Assembly (NCBI GenBank): GCA_023362775.1 | Contig: JALMGJ010000016.1 | Span: 3,022,001 to 3,086,000, forward strand | Source of the DNA: Charina bottae | Lineage: Eukaryota; Chordata; Lepidosauria; Squamata; Charinaidae | DNA length: 64,000 bases | Direction of reading: 5' to 3' | Notes under the pieces: generated by a model | What the model saw: the letters and a program-made list of their open reading frames with translations, nothing else | The model's database searches: none | Told to the model about the DNA's origin: nothing | In this document: one piece after another, positions 20,910-31,763 of the stretch | Layout of the letters: every line of letters begins with the position of its first letter | Numbering within the stretch: position 1 is the stretch's first letter | Translations under genes and position numbers: made by a program

Positions 20910-21872
20910 TCAGTGACTCCTTTGATGTAGGGCAGGAATACTTTGTTTGTGGGGGGGCTGTTTTTCTTCAGTTGGATGTTGTTTTCTTGGTTTGATGGCT
21001 CTTTTTATTTCATTCTTGGAATAGCCATTTGCCTGTAGGACCCAATTCAGATGGTTAAGTTCATTGTTGAGAAATTGGGTTTCACAGTTTCGATTAGCAC
21101 GATCCACCAAGGTTTTGATCATGCCTCTCTTTTGTTGTGGGTGGTGATTGGAATTTTTGTGTAGATATCGGTCCGTATGGGTGGGTTTTCTGTATACTTT
21201 GTGTCCTAGTTTGAGGTCCGGATTGCGTATGACCAGCGTATCTAAAAATGGAAGTTTGCCATCAGTTTCTTTTTCCATGGTGAATTGTATATTGGGGTGG
21301 ATGCCGTTTAGGTGGTCCAGAAATTTCTCCAGTTCTTCTTCAGTATGACTCCAAATTGCGAAGGTGTCATCCACGAACCGGAACCAGACTGTTGGTGTAA
21401 TGGGTGCCGATTCCAAAGCCTGTTTTTCAAAGTGTTCCATGTAAAAGTTTGCTATGACTGGGCTCAGGGGGCTTCCCATGGCAACGCCATCCATCTGTTC
21501 ATAGAACTCATTCTCCCATTGAAAGTAACTAGTTGTTAGGCAGTGTTGAAATAAAGCTGTAATGTCTTCTGGGAAGATTTGCTTGATGAGTGCCAGGGTG
21601 TCCCTTACTGGCACCTTGGTAAACAGGGAGACCACGTCAAAGCTGACCAGTTTGTCCGTGTGGTTGAGTTTTAGGGTGCTGATTTTGTTGATGAAGTGTC
21701 CTGAGTCTTTGATGTGGGATGGAGTCTGTCCAATGTGGGTCTGTAAAAGGGTTGCCAAATGTTTGGATAATTCATATGTCGGGGAGCCAATGGCACTTAC
21801 AATGGGTCTGAGTGGGATCGAGTCTTTGTGGATTTTGGGGAGTCCGTATAGTCTAGGTGAGAGAGCTTCTCT
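20910..21872 (-). pseudogene. Penelope reverse transcriptase domain
   Basis: Open minus-strand frame of about 320 codons homologous to Penelope RT. It begins LYGLPKIHK near 21868. Motif A is KLVSFDVVSLFTKVP (catalytic Asp), motif B GVAMGSPLSPVIANFYME, motif C FRFVDDTFAIW (two Asp), followed by the PFLDTLV and YRKPTHTDRYLH regions typical of the clade. The frame upstream of 21872 is flanking DNA and not part of the protein. The carboxyl end shifts out of frame at a 7-base G/C homopolymer (20951-20957), after which the nuclease continues in another frame. The N-terminal domain is deleted. Confidence 0.88.
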
Positions 21873-21928
21873 CACAGCCCAGAAGACCCACAACAGCCAT
21901 TGAACTCCGGCCGTGAAAGCCTTCGACA

Positions 21929-21940
21929 AAATGCCATAGA
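21929..21940. repeat. 12-bp target-site duplication of the Penelope element (right)
   Basis: AAATGCCATAGA, partner of 20166-20177. It also encodes part of the CR1 reading, showing where the element landed. Confidence 0.9.
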
Positions 21941-22567
21941 CATAGTGTATCTGGACATCAGCAACAATTTCAATAGAGTCTGTTATCAAATTCTCCTTAA
22001 TAAAATGATAAAAAGCAGTAGATATAACTGTCAGATGAATACACAATGGGCTGAATGATCAAACCCCTAGGGTGCTCATTAATGGCTCCCATTTGGTGTG
22101 AAATATTGAGCAGAGTGCTTTGTCCTAGGCCTTATGCTGTTCATTTTTTAAAATCAATGATTTGAAGAGAGGAGTTGAAGGGACACTAATGAGTTTGCAA
22201 ATGACACAGAACTGGGAGGGGAGGCTAATACTTTAGAGAAGAGGGAAAAGTTTTAAAAAGATCTAGATAGGCTTGAGTAGTGGAAGAATGTCATTTAGCA
22301 GGGAAAAAATGTAAAGTGCTTCATTTGAGTAGAAAAAATTAAAAGCAAAAGTATAGAATGGGGAAGACCTGCAGTAGTACATGTGAAAAGGATCTAGGCA
22401 TCCTTGTCAACTGCAGATTAAACATGAGCTAGCAGTGTGATAGAGCTGCTACAAAGGCAAATGCTATCTTAGACTTCATTAATATTAGGTCCATATCACA
22501 GGAAGTAATTTTTCTACTCTACTCTGCCCTGGTCAGAACCACTTGTAATACTGTGTCCAGTTCTGTG
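21929..22567 (+). mobile_element. CR1 LINE, RT core piece
   Basis: Continuation of the CR1 split by the Penelope element. It reads DIVYLDIS-NFNRV (motif A region), INDLKRGVEGT, then KCKVLHL, YRMGKT, CEKDLGILVNCRLNMS and KANAILDFIN, the characteristic post-catalytic region of CR1 RT, with stops between. It stops at 22567 where a minus-strand SINE is inserted and resumes at 22901. 22280-22567 is about 96% identical by eye to the inverse of 31478-31763. Confidence 0.85.
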
Positions 22568-22900
22568 TAAAGGTAAAGGTTCCCCCCATACATTTGTACA
22601 GTCGTGTCTGACTCTAGGGGCTGGTGCTCATCTCTGTTTGTTAGCCAAAGAGCCAGCGTTGTTCGAAGAGGCTTCCACGGTCATGTGGCCGGCATGACGC
22701 ATGCGGAACACTGTTACCTACCCACCAAAGTGGTACTTATTAATCTACTTGCATTTGCATGCTTTCAAATTTGCTAGGTTGGCAAGAGCTGGGGCTAGTG
22801 TGGGAGCTCACTCCATCACGCAGGACTAGGGATTTGAACCTCCGAACTTGCATTCTTCTGATCGACAAGCCTGGCATCTTACCCACTGAGCCACCACGCT
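22568..22900 (-). mobile_element. tRNA-derived SINE (Squam1/Sauria type), full length
   Basis: On the minus strand the head reads GTGGCTCAGTGGGTAAGATG (A-box region) and GGTTCAAATCC (B-box, one change from consensus). The body has TGCCAACCTAGCAA and AAGCATGCAAATGCAAGTAG, and the tail GAGTCAGACACGACTG then ACCTTTACCTTTA. It sits inside CR1. Transcription by RNA polymerase III from the internal boxes is the norm for the family. Confidence 0.88.
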
Positions 22901-23380
22901 GAGCACCACAGTTCAAAAAGGACAGTGACACATTGGATTGTATTTGGGAGAAACTATGAAGATGGTGAGAGATCTGGAAACCAAGACCCATGAGACCAGT
23001 TAAAAGATCTTGGTATGTTTACCCTGCAGAAGAGATGACTGAGGGAAAATAGGAAAGTAATCTTAAAATATCTGAAGGGCTGTCACATGGAAGAGGGAGT
23101 GGACTCATTTCTTTATTGCCCTATAAGGCAGGACCAGAACCACTGAGTTAAAGCTACAAATAAGTAATTCAAGGTATATGTAAGAAAGAGCTTCCTGATG
23201 GTACAAGCTGTCAAACAGTGAAATAGGCTAACACATGAAGTAGTGACTTCTCCTTCTCTAGCAGCCTTAAAACAGAGGCTGGGTGGTCATTTGTCAGAGA
23301 TGCTTTAATGTATCCTGCACTCAGCAGAGAATCTAAGGTCCCTCCCAAATCTATGGTCCTGTGAATTTTTCCAGGAAGCA
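22901..23380 (+). mobile_element. CR1 LINE 3' end
   Basis: Resumes directly after the SINE with CACCACAGTTCAAAAAGGAC. It continues through TKMVRDLE-like, LKYLKGCH-EEGVD and RTRTTELKLQ phrases in broken frames, ending near AATCTATGGTCCTGTGA. Together with 17140-18245, about 20155-20177 and 21929-22567 it forms one nearly full-length but dead CR1. Confidence 0.82.
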
Positions 23381-23705
23381 TCAGGAGAATATATTGTATT
23401 TCGACTTCCGGTGGGGATATGGCAGACTGAACAGCTGTGCCCGTGGGCTTAGTGGGCAGAACTGACTACGCGGCAGTTTTTTCGGGCTCAGGCAGGTTTT
23501 TCCTGAAGCCCAGGAGTGTTTTTCCAGGAAAAGGAAAATGCTTGGAATCACCCTTGTTGTTCTCCAGATGGCTGCTTACAGCCAGAAGATCTCAAACAGC
23601 ATTCGCGCCTGACTGGTAAGAGATAGCCAGAAGGCTGAGAAGTCACAATTTCCAAGCCGCGCTGTAGCCTTAAAGGGACACTAAGACCGACCACCCCATT
23701 TCTAA

Positions 23706-23706
<1 letters not shown>

Positions 23707-23762
<56 letters not shown>
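23707..23762. repeat. (TATC)n microsatellite
   Basis: Fourteen tetranucleotide units in the 5' UTR of copy A, absent from copy B. Confidence 0.97.
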
Positions 23763-23763
<1 letters not shown>

Positions 23764-23766
23764 AAA

Positions 23767-23976
23767 GTTAATCCCAAAAATAACGATAAGCATCAATAGA
23801 ACCGGCTTCTCCGTTCTATAGAAAACCTCTTTTAGGGTACACGCTATATATATATATATATACATACATACATACATACATACACATACATACACACACA
23901 TCGTACCCTAAAAGAGGTATTCTATAGAACGGAGAAGCCAGTTCTATTGGTGCTTATCGTTATTTTTGGGATTAAC
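23767..23976. repeat. 74-bp inverted repeat with (TA)/(CATA) spacer
   Basis: 23767-23840 and 23903-23976 are inverse complements with about 71 of 74 positions matching by my count. The 62-bp spacer is TA and CATA microsatellite. Copy B has only one version of this segment, so this is a local inverted duplication. Confidence 0.93.
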
Positions 23977-25010
23977 TTTTTTTTTAAAAAAATTCTTTTT
24001 AAGTTTTCAACTTTGCTTTCCATCCAAATATTAAGGAGGATTGAGAGTAAATAATTGTCTCCCTGTTATTATTTTTGTACTAAATTTGAAGTATTTTCCT
24101 ACACATTCAATTGGCTGTTTTGAACTTTTAGCTTTCTGCTTCTACTTTCCCTGGGGAACTGTCTGCAATCTCACTTTTGCTTGTGTAAACACATTCCATA
24201 TCTTTGACTTTCGCTGGTTAAGCTCCTAGGGGGCGCCATAATTTAGTGTGTGAGACATGGAGGATTTTAATCAGACTTTTTCTGACTTCCACCGAGATTT
24301 TAAACAGATTATTTCTGATTCTTACAAGTTTTTATGCAAGGCATTCAGGATATTGTGGAAAATATGAGGTCTAAAATGTGTCATTTGGTTGGGGATGTTG
24401 TGGATGAAACTGAGGAATTTAACAGAGACAGAAATGTCTCTTCTAAGAGTGAGATTGGGACTTCTGTTGAAATGCTGGATGATGATCGGATAGTCGAGTA
24501 GAAGAAATTAAAGGGAGAGATCGAGTTGAAAGCCATAAGTGAAATTGATCTTCTGATGGAATGCCATGGAAAAGAAGGGGTTATTATGTATGGGAGGTCT
24601 TCTGAAGAGAAGTCGGAGTTTTTGAGGGAGGCAGTTGGGCTGTTTGATTTTTTTTAAGAAAAAAGCTCCATGTGCATTGTGGGGATTTGTAAATGCTCTG
24701 GTTTATTTTGAAGTGGGATAAGGGTTTAAGAATATTTATCTGGATTGCTTTTGGGTTTGGCTGACTTCATTTATCTTTAACAATTTGGATTAAGATTATT
24801 AAGTTATAATATAAAATATAATAAATGTTTGGTTTTGGGTTTAATATGGTTAAGATAATTAAAATTGTTGCATTATCAAATATAATGGCAGACAATTATG
24901 TTTTTTAGTTTGATCTTTATTATAGTAGACAGGAATGTATAGAATAGTAGAATAGTAGTAGGAAGAAAATAATTAATTAAATGTTATCTTTGGGGGAAGT
25001 TGATTAGGAT

Positions 25011-25055
25011 ACACACACACACACACATACATACATACATACATACATACATACA
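25011..25055. repeat. (AC)n then (TACA)n microsatellite
   Basis: Within the 3' UTR of copy A. Confidence 0.95.
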
Positions 25056-25365
25056 GTATATATATTTCTTTTAATAAAAGGGGAGGGAGCAATTGTATTT
25101 AGTGATTTTTATAATGTGCTAATGGAATGATTTATAGAAATAATGTGATTTTGGTTTAATACTGTATAGACTAAGGGATTGATTATGGAAAATTGTTGTA
25201 TATCCTTGCTGTTAAAAGTCGGAAGTCAACTCTTTTTGTAATCTTTAAAAAAAATTCTCTTGTGTTTCCACACTTTTTTAGTTTTTTTATTTTTTCTTTA
25301 TAGTTTTTTGTTTTTCTGTAGCTTTTATCTTTGTTTGAAACTTAATAAAATTCTTATATATAAAA

Positions 25366-26858
25366 CAAGGAAAATACCTTGTATTTCCTCCTGTGCCATA
25401 GAGAAGGCTGTCTCTCTAGGTTTCACCAGAGATAATGCAGATCCTCCAAATATTATTATAAAATATAATACACATAGCACTTCAAATAATTTTGACCCCA
25501 GGCATTTAGGGCTTTCCAGATTGGCATCAGCATTTTGAGTAATACTTGAGAAATGCACTGTCAACTGGACAATGCTCTGATCTGACCATCTTGCTGACAA
25601 AGTTAAGTGGGTTAACTAAAATAGGAGGAGGAAGTAGTATTAGGTATGTTTGCCACCTTGAGTTATTTATAAAAATAATAAAGTTGGAATAAAAATAAAA
25701 TAAAGATTAAGATAATGTCATCTTAATAAATAAAGCTGAAATTTCACAGAAGCCTCCAAAAATACCTGTGATTTTTATTTATCTCATCTTATGTCTTGAT
25801 TAGAATTGCCAAGAATTGTACATGACTGAATGGATAGCATCATCATCATCATCATCATGTCTTGATTATACTGTATGTGAGGATGGATGGACGTGCACGG
25901 ATGATATTGGGTTGCACCACACATTCTCGTAATTCGTGATAACAGAGACATGAGTGGTCCTCAGTTTTGTTTCTCCAAATGCAGAACTCTGCTGTGTGAA
26001 GTAATTTCACAGCACAAAATGCGAGCTGTAAACTTTGAATAACTCAAGAAAAGCATGAGAAAAGGGTGTATATTAAGGCTCTAAAAACAAGTGTTTCCTA
26101 TTCTACAGTATTAGAAGTTTTGTACCCCAAAGGCAGGAGCAACAGTTCTTCTAAATGTAATTGAGTTTTTAAAGGTTTCCCTAAAGTTCAGCATGGATTT
26201 AAGATGAAGAATTTCAAGCCTGCATGGCTATAAATAAAATATGTTCTTTAATGTTTGAAGCAAGCACATTTTTTTTCTTGTCAGCAGAAAAAAATGATCA
26301 TCGTTGGAAGAAAATGAAATATGACTGATAAGTTCAAACTAGTTTTCATCCAAGTTATGCTGTTTTATCATAAGTCAAAGCCATTATTATATTTTCTTGG
26401 CTCCTTGCTTTTATTTGAAGTTATCTAGCAAAGATTAAGCTGTTTCAATTAGAAACTCTGCTTGGGAATGAGAGTTAAAGCTTAAGTTTCCTTTCAGTCT
26501 TTGTAATTCTCCTGCTTTTCATCCAAAGAATATTAAAGAATTGTGTGCTTTAAAAATACACACACACACCCCAGCATAATGTCATCTGAAATGAAGGATA
26601 TAAAATACAGAATAAAAATTTAAAATGTGCTCGGTGTGTTCAAATGAAGAAAGAATTGCAAAAGAAATAACACACAGGAAGTAATGGGCTGTTGAACAGA
26701 TAATCCCTGTAATTAGCATTTCAGGAGAAACCACATATTATCACAGTAAGTTATCTCACTATATAAGTCTCTGACCTCCAGGTTGTAATTGAGTAGAAAG
26801 CCTTGGATTGACTTCAGCTTCATTAAAAAAAGAAACTGTCAGAAAAAAGATTCGTGAC
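25366..26858. other. Spacer without recognised genes
   Basis: AT-rich. A six- to eight-unit (ATC)n run lies at 25835-25857, preceded by a BovB-tail-like TGTACATGACTGAATGGATA that may be a degraded SINE end. Nothing else is recognised. Confidence 0.45.
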
Positions 26859-27222
26859 AACTTCCGGTGGCGACATGGCAGACTGAACAGCTGTGCCCAC
26901 TGGCTTAGCAAGAAGAACTGACAACACAGAAGTTTTTTGGGGGGCTCAGGCAGGTTTTCCTGAAGCCCATGAGTGTTTTTCTTGAAAAAGGAAAACACCT
27001 GGAATCACCCCATTTGTCCTCCGGACGGCTGCTTGCAGCCAGAAGATCGCAAACAGCATTCACACTCGACTGGTAAGAGCTAGCTGGGAGGCTGTGATGT
27101 CACCATTTCCAAGCCACGCTGTAGCCTTAAAGGGACAATAAGACCAGCCACCCAATTTCTAAATCACCCAACTTATATTTCTCTTAAGTACATGTACCCT
27201 AAGAGAGGCTTTCTACAGCAAG

Positions 27223-27843
27223 GAGAAGTGGGTTCGCTCTCTTTTTTTTTTACAAGAACTTTATTTATTTTCAAAGTATATTTAAAATACAAAAAATAGA
27301 ATATAGAAAAGCTAGAGCATAGAACTAAAGAAAAAAGAACTATAAAAGTGCAAGCAGATAGAAAACAGAAACAGAAAGTGACTTTTGACTTTCTCCAATA
27401 CAGATATGAATAAATTTGCAAATATAATCTCTTACCATTGATTAAACTTTAGTAACATTATTTCTATCAGAACAAACCATTTAATCACTAAAACCCAAAA
27501 TCAAAGGTTCATTTTTTTTTCTGACACAAACAAGTAATCTAAAAGTGGCTGTCATGTAAAAATGAATCCAGAAACAGTGTTTTCTCTTATTAATGCTGTT
27601 AATTTAGCCATTTGGGCTAAGTACATTAGTTTAATAATCCAATCTTCCACTGTAGGTATTTGTGAATCTTTCCATCGTTGTGCATATAAAAGTCTTGCTA
27701 CTATAATCATATATTAAAGCAAAGTCCCATATTGTTTCTCAAGTTCCTTCTCCATCAAACCCAAGAGGAACAGTTCTGGCTTTTTTTGTAAGTCCACTTT
27801 GAGAAACTTTTGAATAGTAGCACATATGAGAAGCAGGTTCTCT
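27223..27843 (-). mobile_element. L1 3' end inserted in retroposon copy B
   Basis: The insert is 27241-27827. Minus-strand reading gives the L1 ORF2 C-terminus (KPELFLLGLMEKELEKQ, LLYAQRW) and 3' UTR ending in a T9 on the plus strand. Flanking GAGAAGTGGGTTCGCTCT (27223-27240) and GAGAAGCAGGTTCTCT (27828-27843) are a diverged target duplication. Same subfamily as 18495-19127. Confidence 0.82.
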
Positions 27844-28166
27844 TCATGCTTATTATTATTTTTGGGATCAATTTTTTTAAAAAAATCTTTTTAAGTTTTG
27901 GACTTAGTTTTCCATCCAAATATTAAGGAGGATTGAAAGTAAATAATTGTCTCCCTGTTATTATTTTTGTACTAAATTTGAAGATATTAGCATTTCCCTA
28001 CACGTTGAGTCGTCTGGTTTGAACTTTCAGTTTTCTGCTTCTACTTTCCCTGGGGAACTGTCTACATATCTCACTTTCACTTATGTAAACACATTCCAGA
28101 ATCCTTTCATACCTTCAACTTTCACTGGTTAAGTTCCTAGAGGGTGCCATAATCTACTGCTTGAGA

Positions 28167-28633
28167 CATGGAGGATTTTCAACAGAATTTCTCTGACTAC
28201 CACCAAGATTTTAAACAGATCCTTTCTGATTCCTATCAAGTATTTTTTGTAAAGCATTCAGGACATTTTGGAAAATATGAGGTCTAAAATGTGTCATCTG
28301 GTTGGGGATGTCGTGGATGAAACTGAGGAGTTTAACAGTGACAGAAATGTCTCTTCTAAGAGTGAGATCGGAATTTCTGTTGAAATGCTGGATGAAGATC
28401 AGATAGTTGAGTTGGAGAAATTTAAGGGAGAGATCAAGTTGCAAGCCATAAGTGAAATTGATCTTCTGGTGGAATGCCATGGAAAAGAAGGGGTTATTAT
28501 GTATGGGTGGTCTCCTGAAGAGAAGTCGGAGTTTATGAGGGGGGCAGTTTGGTTGTTTGATTTTTTTAAGAAAAAATCTCTGCGCACATTGTGGGGATAT
28601 GTAAATACTCTGGTTTATTTTGAAGTGGGATAA
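28167..28633 (+). pseudogene. Short ORF of the L1-related retroposon (copy B)
   Basis: Begins ATGGAGGATTTTCAACAG at 28167. A frameshift near 28240 moves the reading to an open stretch 28268-28630, with MRSKMCHLVGDVVDETEEF, VEMLDEDQIVELEKFKG, ECHGKEGVIMYG and EKSEFMRGAVWLFDFFKK. The product is acidic and probably helical. A resemblance to the start of L1 ORF1 is plausible from position, but I cannot identify an RRM or C-terminal domain. Copy A has the same ORF with more lesions. Confidence 0.5.
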
Positions 28634-28710
28634 GGGTTTAAGAATAGTTATCTGGATTGCTTTTAGGGTTTGGCTGATTTCATTTATCTTTAATGATTTG
28701 GATTAAGATT

Positions 28711-29018
28711 AAAAGGTAAAGGTTTTCCCCTGCACAGTCATGTCCGACTCTAGGGGGCGGTGCTCATCTCTGTTTCTTAGCCAAAGAGCCGAAGACGCTT
28801 CCGTAGTCATGTGGTCAGCATGACGCGCACGCAACACTGTTACCATCCCACCGAAGTGGTACCTATTTATCTACTTGCATTTGCATGCTTTTTATTGCTA
28901 GGTTGGCAAGTGCTGGGGTGAGTGCAGGAGCTCACTCCGTCATGCGGTGCTCGGGTCTTCAACCACCGACCTTCCAATCGACAAGCCTGGTGTTTTACCA
29001 CTGAGCCATCGCACCGCA
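28711..29018 (-). mobile_element. tRNA-derived SINE (Squam1/Sauria type), full length
   Basis: Minus strand, with perfect 13-bp target duplications TTGGATTAAGATT at 28698-28710 and 29019-29031. The head reads GATGGCTCAGTGGTAAAACA and ends with the BovB-like GAGTCGGACATGACTG then ACCTTT tail. The B-box region is degraded (GGTTGAAGACC). Confidence 0.9.
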
Positions 29019-29500
29019 TTGGATTAAGATTATTAAGGTATAATAAAAAATAATAAATGTCTGGTTTTGGGTTTGATATGATTAAGATTATTAAAACTGT
29101 TGTATTATCAAGTAAAATTTATATGTAATTTATATGTTTTTTAGTTTGATCTTTATTATAGTAGACAGGAATGTATAGAATCGTAGTAGGAAGGAAATAA
29201 ATAAATGTTATCTTTGGGGGGGAAGGGAAGGGAACAACTGTATTTAGTAACTGTATTTTTATAATGTGCCAATGAAATGATTTATAGAAATAATATGATT
29301 TTAGTTTAATATAGAGTAAGGGATTGATCATGGAATATTGTTGTATATCCTTGCTGTTAAAAGTCAGAAGTCACCTCTTTTTGTAATTTAGAAAAAAATT
29401 ATCTTGTGTTTCTACACTTTTTTAGTTTTTTCTTTTTTTTTCTTTGTAGTTTTTTGTTTTTCTGTAGCTTTTATCTTTGCTTGAAACTTAATATTCTTAT

Positions 29501-30252
29501 TAAAAAAAATTATGACGTCAGCTACTATAATTGCTGCTGCATTTCTCTTATCCACATAAAGCCACTTTCTCCATGTAAGTTTCTCCCAGCATCCCTCACC
29601 ATCAGCTATGTTAATTGGGGCTGCTGGGAGTTGCAGTTCAACAATGTATGGGACACCATGAAGTCTCCGTCAAGAAGAATTTTACCAATGCTCCCACTTT
29701 GCCTGCATGAGCCAGATTGGGAGTAACAAAAATTGTGACTCCCCTCTAAATTCCTGATGTCCTTCCAGTGGATCCTGACCCACACTTTGAGAAGCTTCAC
29801 CTTAAGGCAAATGACAAAGTTCCTGTTGAATCAGTCTCAGTAAGAAATGGGAACTACTGTACATGGAGTAGCTCATGCAATAACAGAAAACCACTGATTG
29901 AGACACTAAAGAGGGGAGAGACATTACTTAAGCTCTTACCTCTCTAATATGTTTTAGAAGTGAGGAATTTACAGTAAGTACTTGGCAAATTGTTTTAGTT
30001 TTATGTTCAATTTGCACAGCGGGGAACATAAGATAATTTATGTATTTATTACATTTATATCCCAATTTTCTTCCAGAGTTCAAAGCAGTATATACAGTCC
30101 TCCATCCTTTCATGCCACAATAATTTTTGCTCTCTAATCCCTCCAAAGCTACTTTAAATCAGCCTGCAATCATCTTCCCCTTTGCTAACCTCAGAGTGCT
30201 AAGAACATGCATAGATCACCATATGGCAAAGAGTGATCAATAGGTGAATGCA
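29501..30252. other. Spacer with old repeat scraps
   Basis: 29610-29660 (GGGCTGCTGGGAGTTGCAGT) resembles a common reptile MITE core. 30025-30110 resembles an inverse L2 tail (ATTTATTACATTTATATCCC). Neither has clear ends. Confidence 0.4.
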
Positions 30253-30253
30253 A

Positions 30254-30305
<52 letters not shown>
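30253..30305. repeat. (AAT)n microsatellite
   Basis: About 17 uninterrupted triplets. Confidence 0.97.
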
Positions 30306-30746
30306 TCAGCACCCTGCCCACTGAACTGCAACAGATCTTGAAATTACAAAAATCTCCTTTCTCTCCACTCACTCAAAAAAGGAGCAAATCACTTCTTTCC
30401 CACTTCCATATTTCAGTACAGTTTGTGCCTATTTGCCAAAGAATCCAAACATGCTCAAAGAAAGAGCTGCAAAGCTACTGAGCCACCTCTCTTACATGGT
30501 ATTCAAGACCCCCTTTAAGCTGTGGTGAAAACTGATAGCATGTCAACCTTTTTGGAAGGAAGTGTTTTCATATGGTCGTATGGTGCTGTACTGACTGAAG
30601 AAGAGGACAGGAGACACATACTAAACAATGCTATAAACACACTCCAAAAACAAGAAGTTGAAACTCCATAGGGCTGGAAGAAAGAGACTAATGGTTGACT
30701 TGAATCTAGGAACCAGGAGCAGGTGAGGCCACAGTTCCTCATGAAG
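30306..30746. other. Spacer without recognised features
   Basis: No supported gene or repeat. Confidence 0.45.
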
Positions 30747-30794
30747 TCATATCATATCATATCATATCATATCATATCATATCATATCATATCC
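30747..30794. repeat. (ATCAT)n pentanucleotide microsatellite
   Basis: Nine perfect units. Confidence 0.97.
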
Positions 30795-31162
30795 CCATGA
30801 TAGACTCTGCAAAGCTTCAGTGCAGCTAAGAAAATGACAGCTTTGCTTCAGTTGCAAACAGAGCACAACAGAATCTTGGTGGAGAAGTGGACTCAGTTCT
30901 CAAAGTGAGTTAAAGTCAAGTTAGGGCACAGGCCTAGTTGGGGTTGGTTCTGAAGTGGTGCAATGTCCTGTTGAGGAGATCAAATCTCCTCAAATCTCCC
31001 TTTCCTATTCATCATAGACCAACATTTTGAACTGTGACTAGGATTCTCAGATGAGAAATTACTCATGTTAGGGAAATAATAACAAAAATAACAAGAAAAC
31101 CAGCAGCATGCCAATAGTCCACTGGTATCATGGTAGATCCAATTTTACCATTATGTAAGGAA
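30795..31162. other. Spacer without recognised features
   Basis: No supported gene or repeat. Confidence 0.45.
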
Positions 31163-31477
31163 GGGGCATGGTGGCTCAGCGGGTAAGACACCAGGCTTGT
31201 CGATCAGAAGCTCGCAAGTTCGGAGGTTCGAATCCCTAGCCCCAGTGAGCTCCCGCACTAGCTCCAGCTCTTGCCAACCTAGCAATTCGAAAGCATGCAA
31301 ATGCAAGTAGATAAATATGTACCACTTCAGTGGGTAGGTAACAGCGTTCTGCATGCATCTTTCCAGACACATGACTGTGGAAGACAACACTGGCTCTTCA
31401 GCTAACAAATGGAGATGAGCACCGGCCCCTAGAGTCAGACATGACTGTACAAATGGGGGGGGGGACCTTTACCTTTA
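31163..31477 (+). mobile_element. tRNA-derived SINE (Squam1/Sauria type)
   Basis: Head GGGGCATGGTGGCTCAGCGG, B-box GGTTCGAATCC at about 31225, body and tail complete to ACCTTTACCTTTA. It is joined at its 3' end to an inverse CR1 segment at the same CR1 position that borders the SINE at 22568. Confidence 0.88.
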
Positions 31478-31763
31478 CACAGAACTGGACACATTATTAC
31501 AAGTGGTTCTGACCAGGGCAGAGTAGAGTAGAAAAATTATTTCCTGTGATATGGACCTAATATTAATGAACTCTAAGATAGCATTTGCCTTTGTAGCAGC
31601 TCTATCACACTGCTAGCTCATGTTTAACCTGCAGTTGACAAGGATGCCTAGATCCTTTTCACATGTACTACTGCAGGTCTTCCCCATTCTATACTTGTGC
31701 CTTTATTTTTCCCACTCAGATGAAGCACTTTACATTTTTTCCCTGCTAAATGACATTCTTCCA
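31478..31763 (-). mobile_element. CR1 LINE internal segment (inverse)
   Basis: Inverse complement of 22280-22567 with about 11-12 differences in 286 bp by hand alignment. It holds the KCKVLHL to LVRT-TCNTVSSS region of CR1. No other CR1 sequence flanks it; both neighbours are SINE sequence. Confidence 0.88.

Larger units (their letters stand above)
20178..21928 (-). mobile_element. Penelope-like element (RT + GIY-YIG), 5'-truncated
   Basis: A 1.75-kb minus-strand Penelope-like retroelement inserted into CR1 with a perfect 12-bp target duplication. From its 5' side (right): a 50-bp inverted scrap of its own tail (21876-21928), RT core, GIY-YIG endonuclease, then the 3' terminal repeat (20183-20300) carrying a hammerhead ribozyme motif. 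One frameshift separates RT from endonuclease. The amino-terminal part of the RT is missing. Penelope elements differ from LINEs and LTR elements in pairing a telomerase-like RT with a GIY-YIG nuclease. Its tail is also found at 1.1 and 39.3 kb. Confidence 0.93.
23404..25365 (+). mobile_element. L1-related ORF2-less retroposon (HAL1-like), copy A
   Basis: Starts ACTTCCGGTGGGGATATGG, a GC-box-like 5' UTR. A short ORF begins ATGGAGGATTTTAATCAG at 24257 and is broken by a frameshift and stops. An AT-rich 3' UTR similar to the L1 tail at 18880-19127 follows. No ORF2 is present, which is the layout of half-L1 elements. The readable ORF phrases (MRSKMCHLVGDVVDETEEF, AISEIDLLMECHGKEGV) recur in copy B. 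A candidate duplication TTGTATTTC flanks it (about 23395 and 25380). The 5' UTR contains an extra inverted duplication and microsatellites. The name is by analogy; the ORF product is not certain to be ORF1. Confidence 0.68.
26859..29500 (+). mobile_element. L1-related ORF2-less retroposon (HAL1-like), copy B
   Basis: Second copy of the 23404-25365 family, starting ACTTCCGGTGGCGACATGG. It shares the 5' UTR, the ORF from ATG 28167 and the 3' UTR, with the two copies broadly similar at about 90% by eye. It was lengthened by two later insertions: a minus-strand L1 end (27241-27827) in the 5' UTR and a minus-strand SINE (28711-29018) in the 3' UTR, each with target duplications. The tail ends near CTTAATATTCTTATTAAAAA. 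Confidence 0.7.

Noticed and set aside
28167..28633. Short ORF as a host single-copy gene
   Set aside because: It is present in two copies within retroposons of the same structure, both with frame breaks.
29610..29800. Possible hAT MITE (GGGAGTTGCAGTTC and CACACTTTGAGAAGC)
   Set aside because: Terminal inverted repeats and an 8-bp duplication were not found; only noted within the spacer entry.
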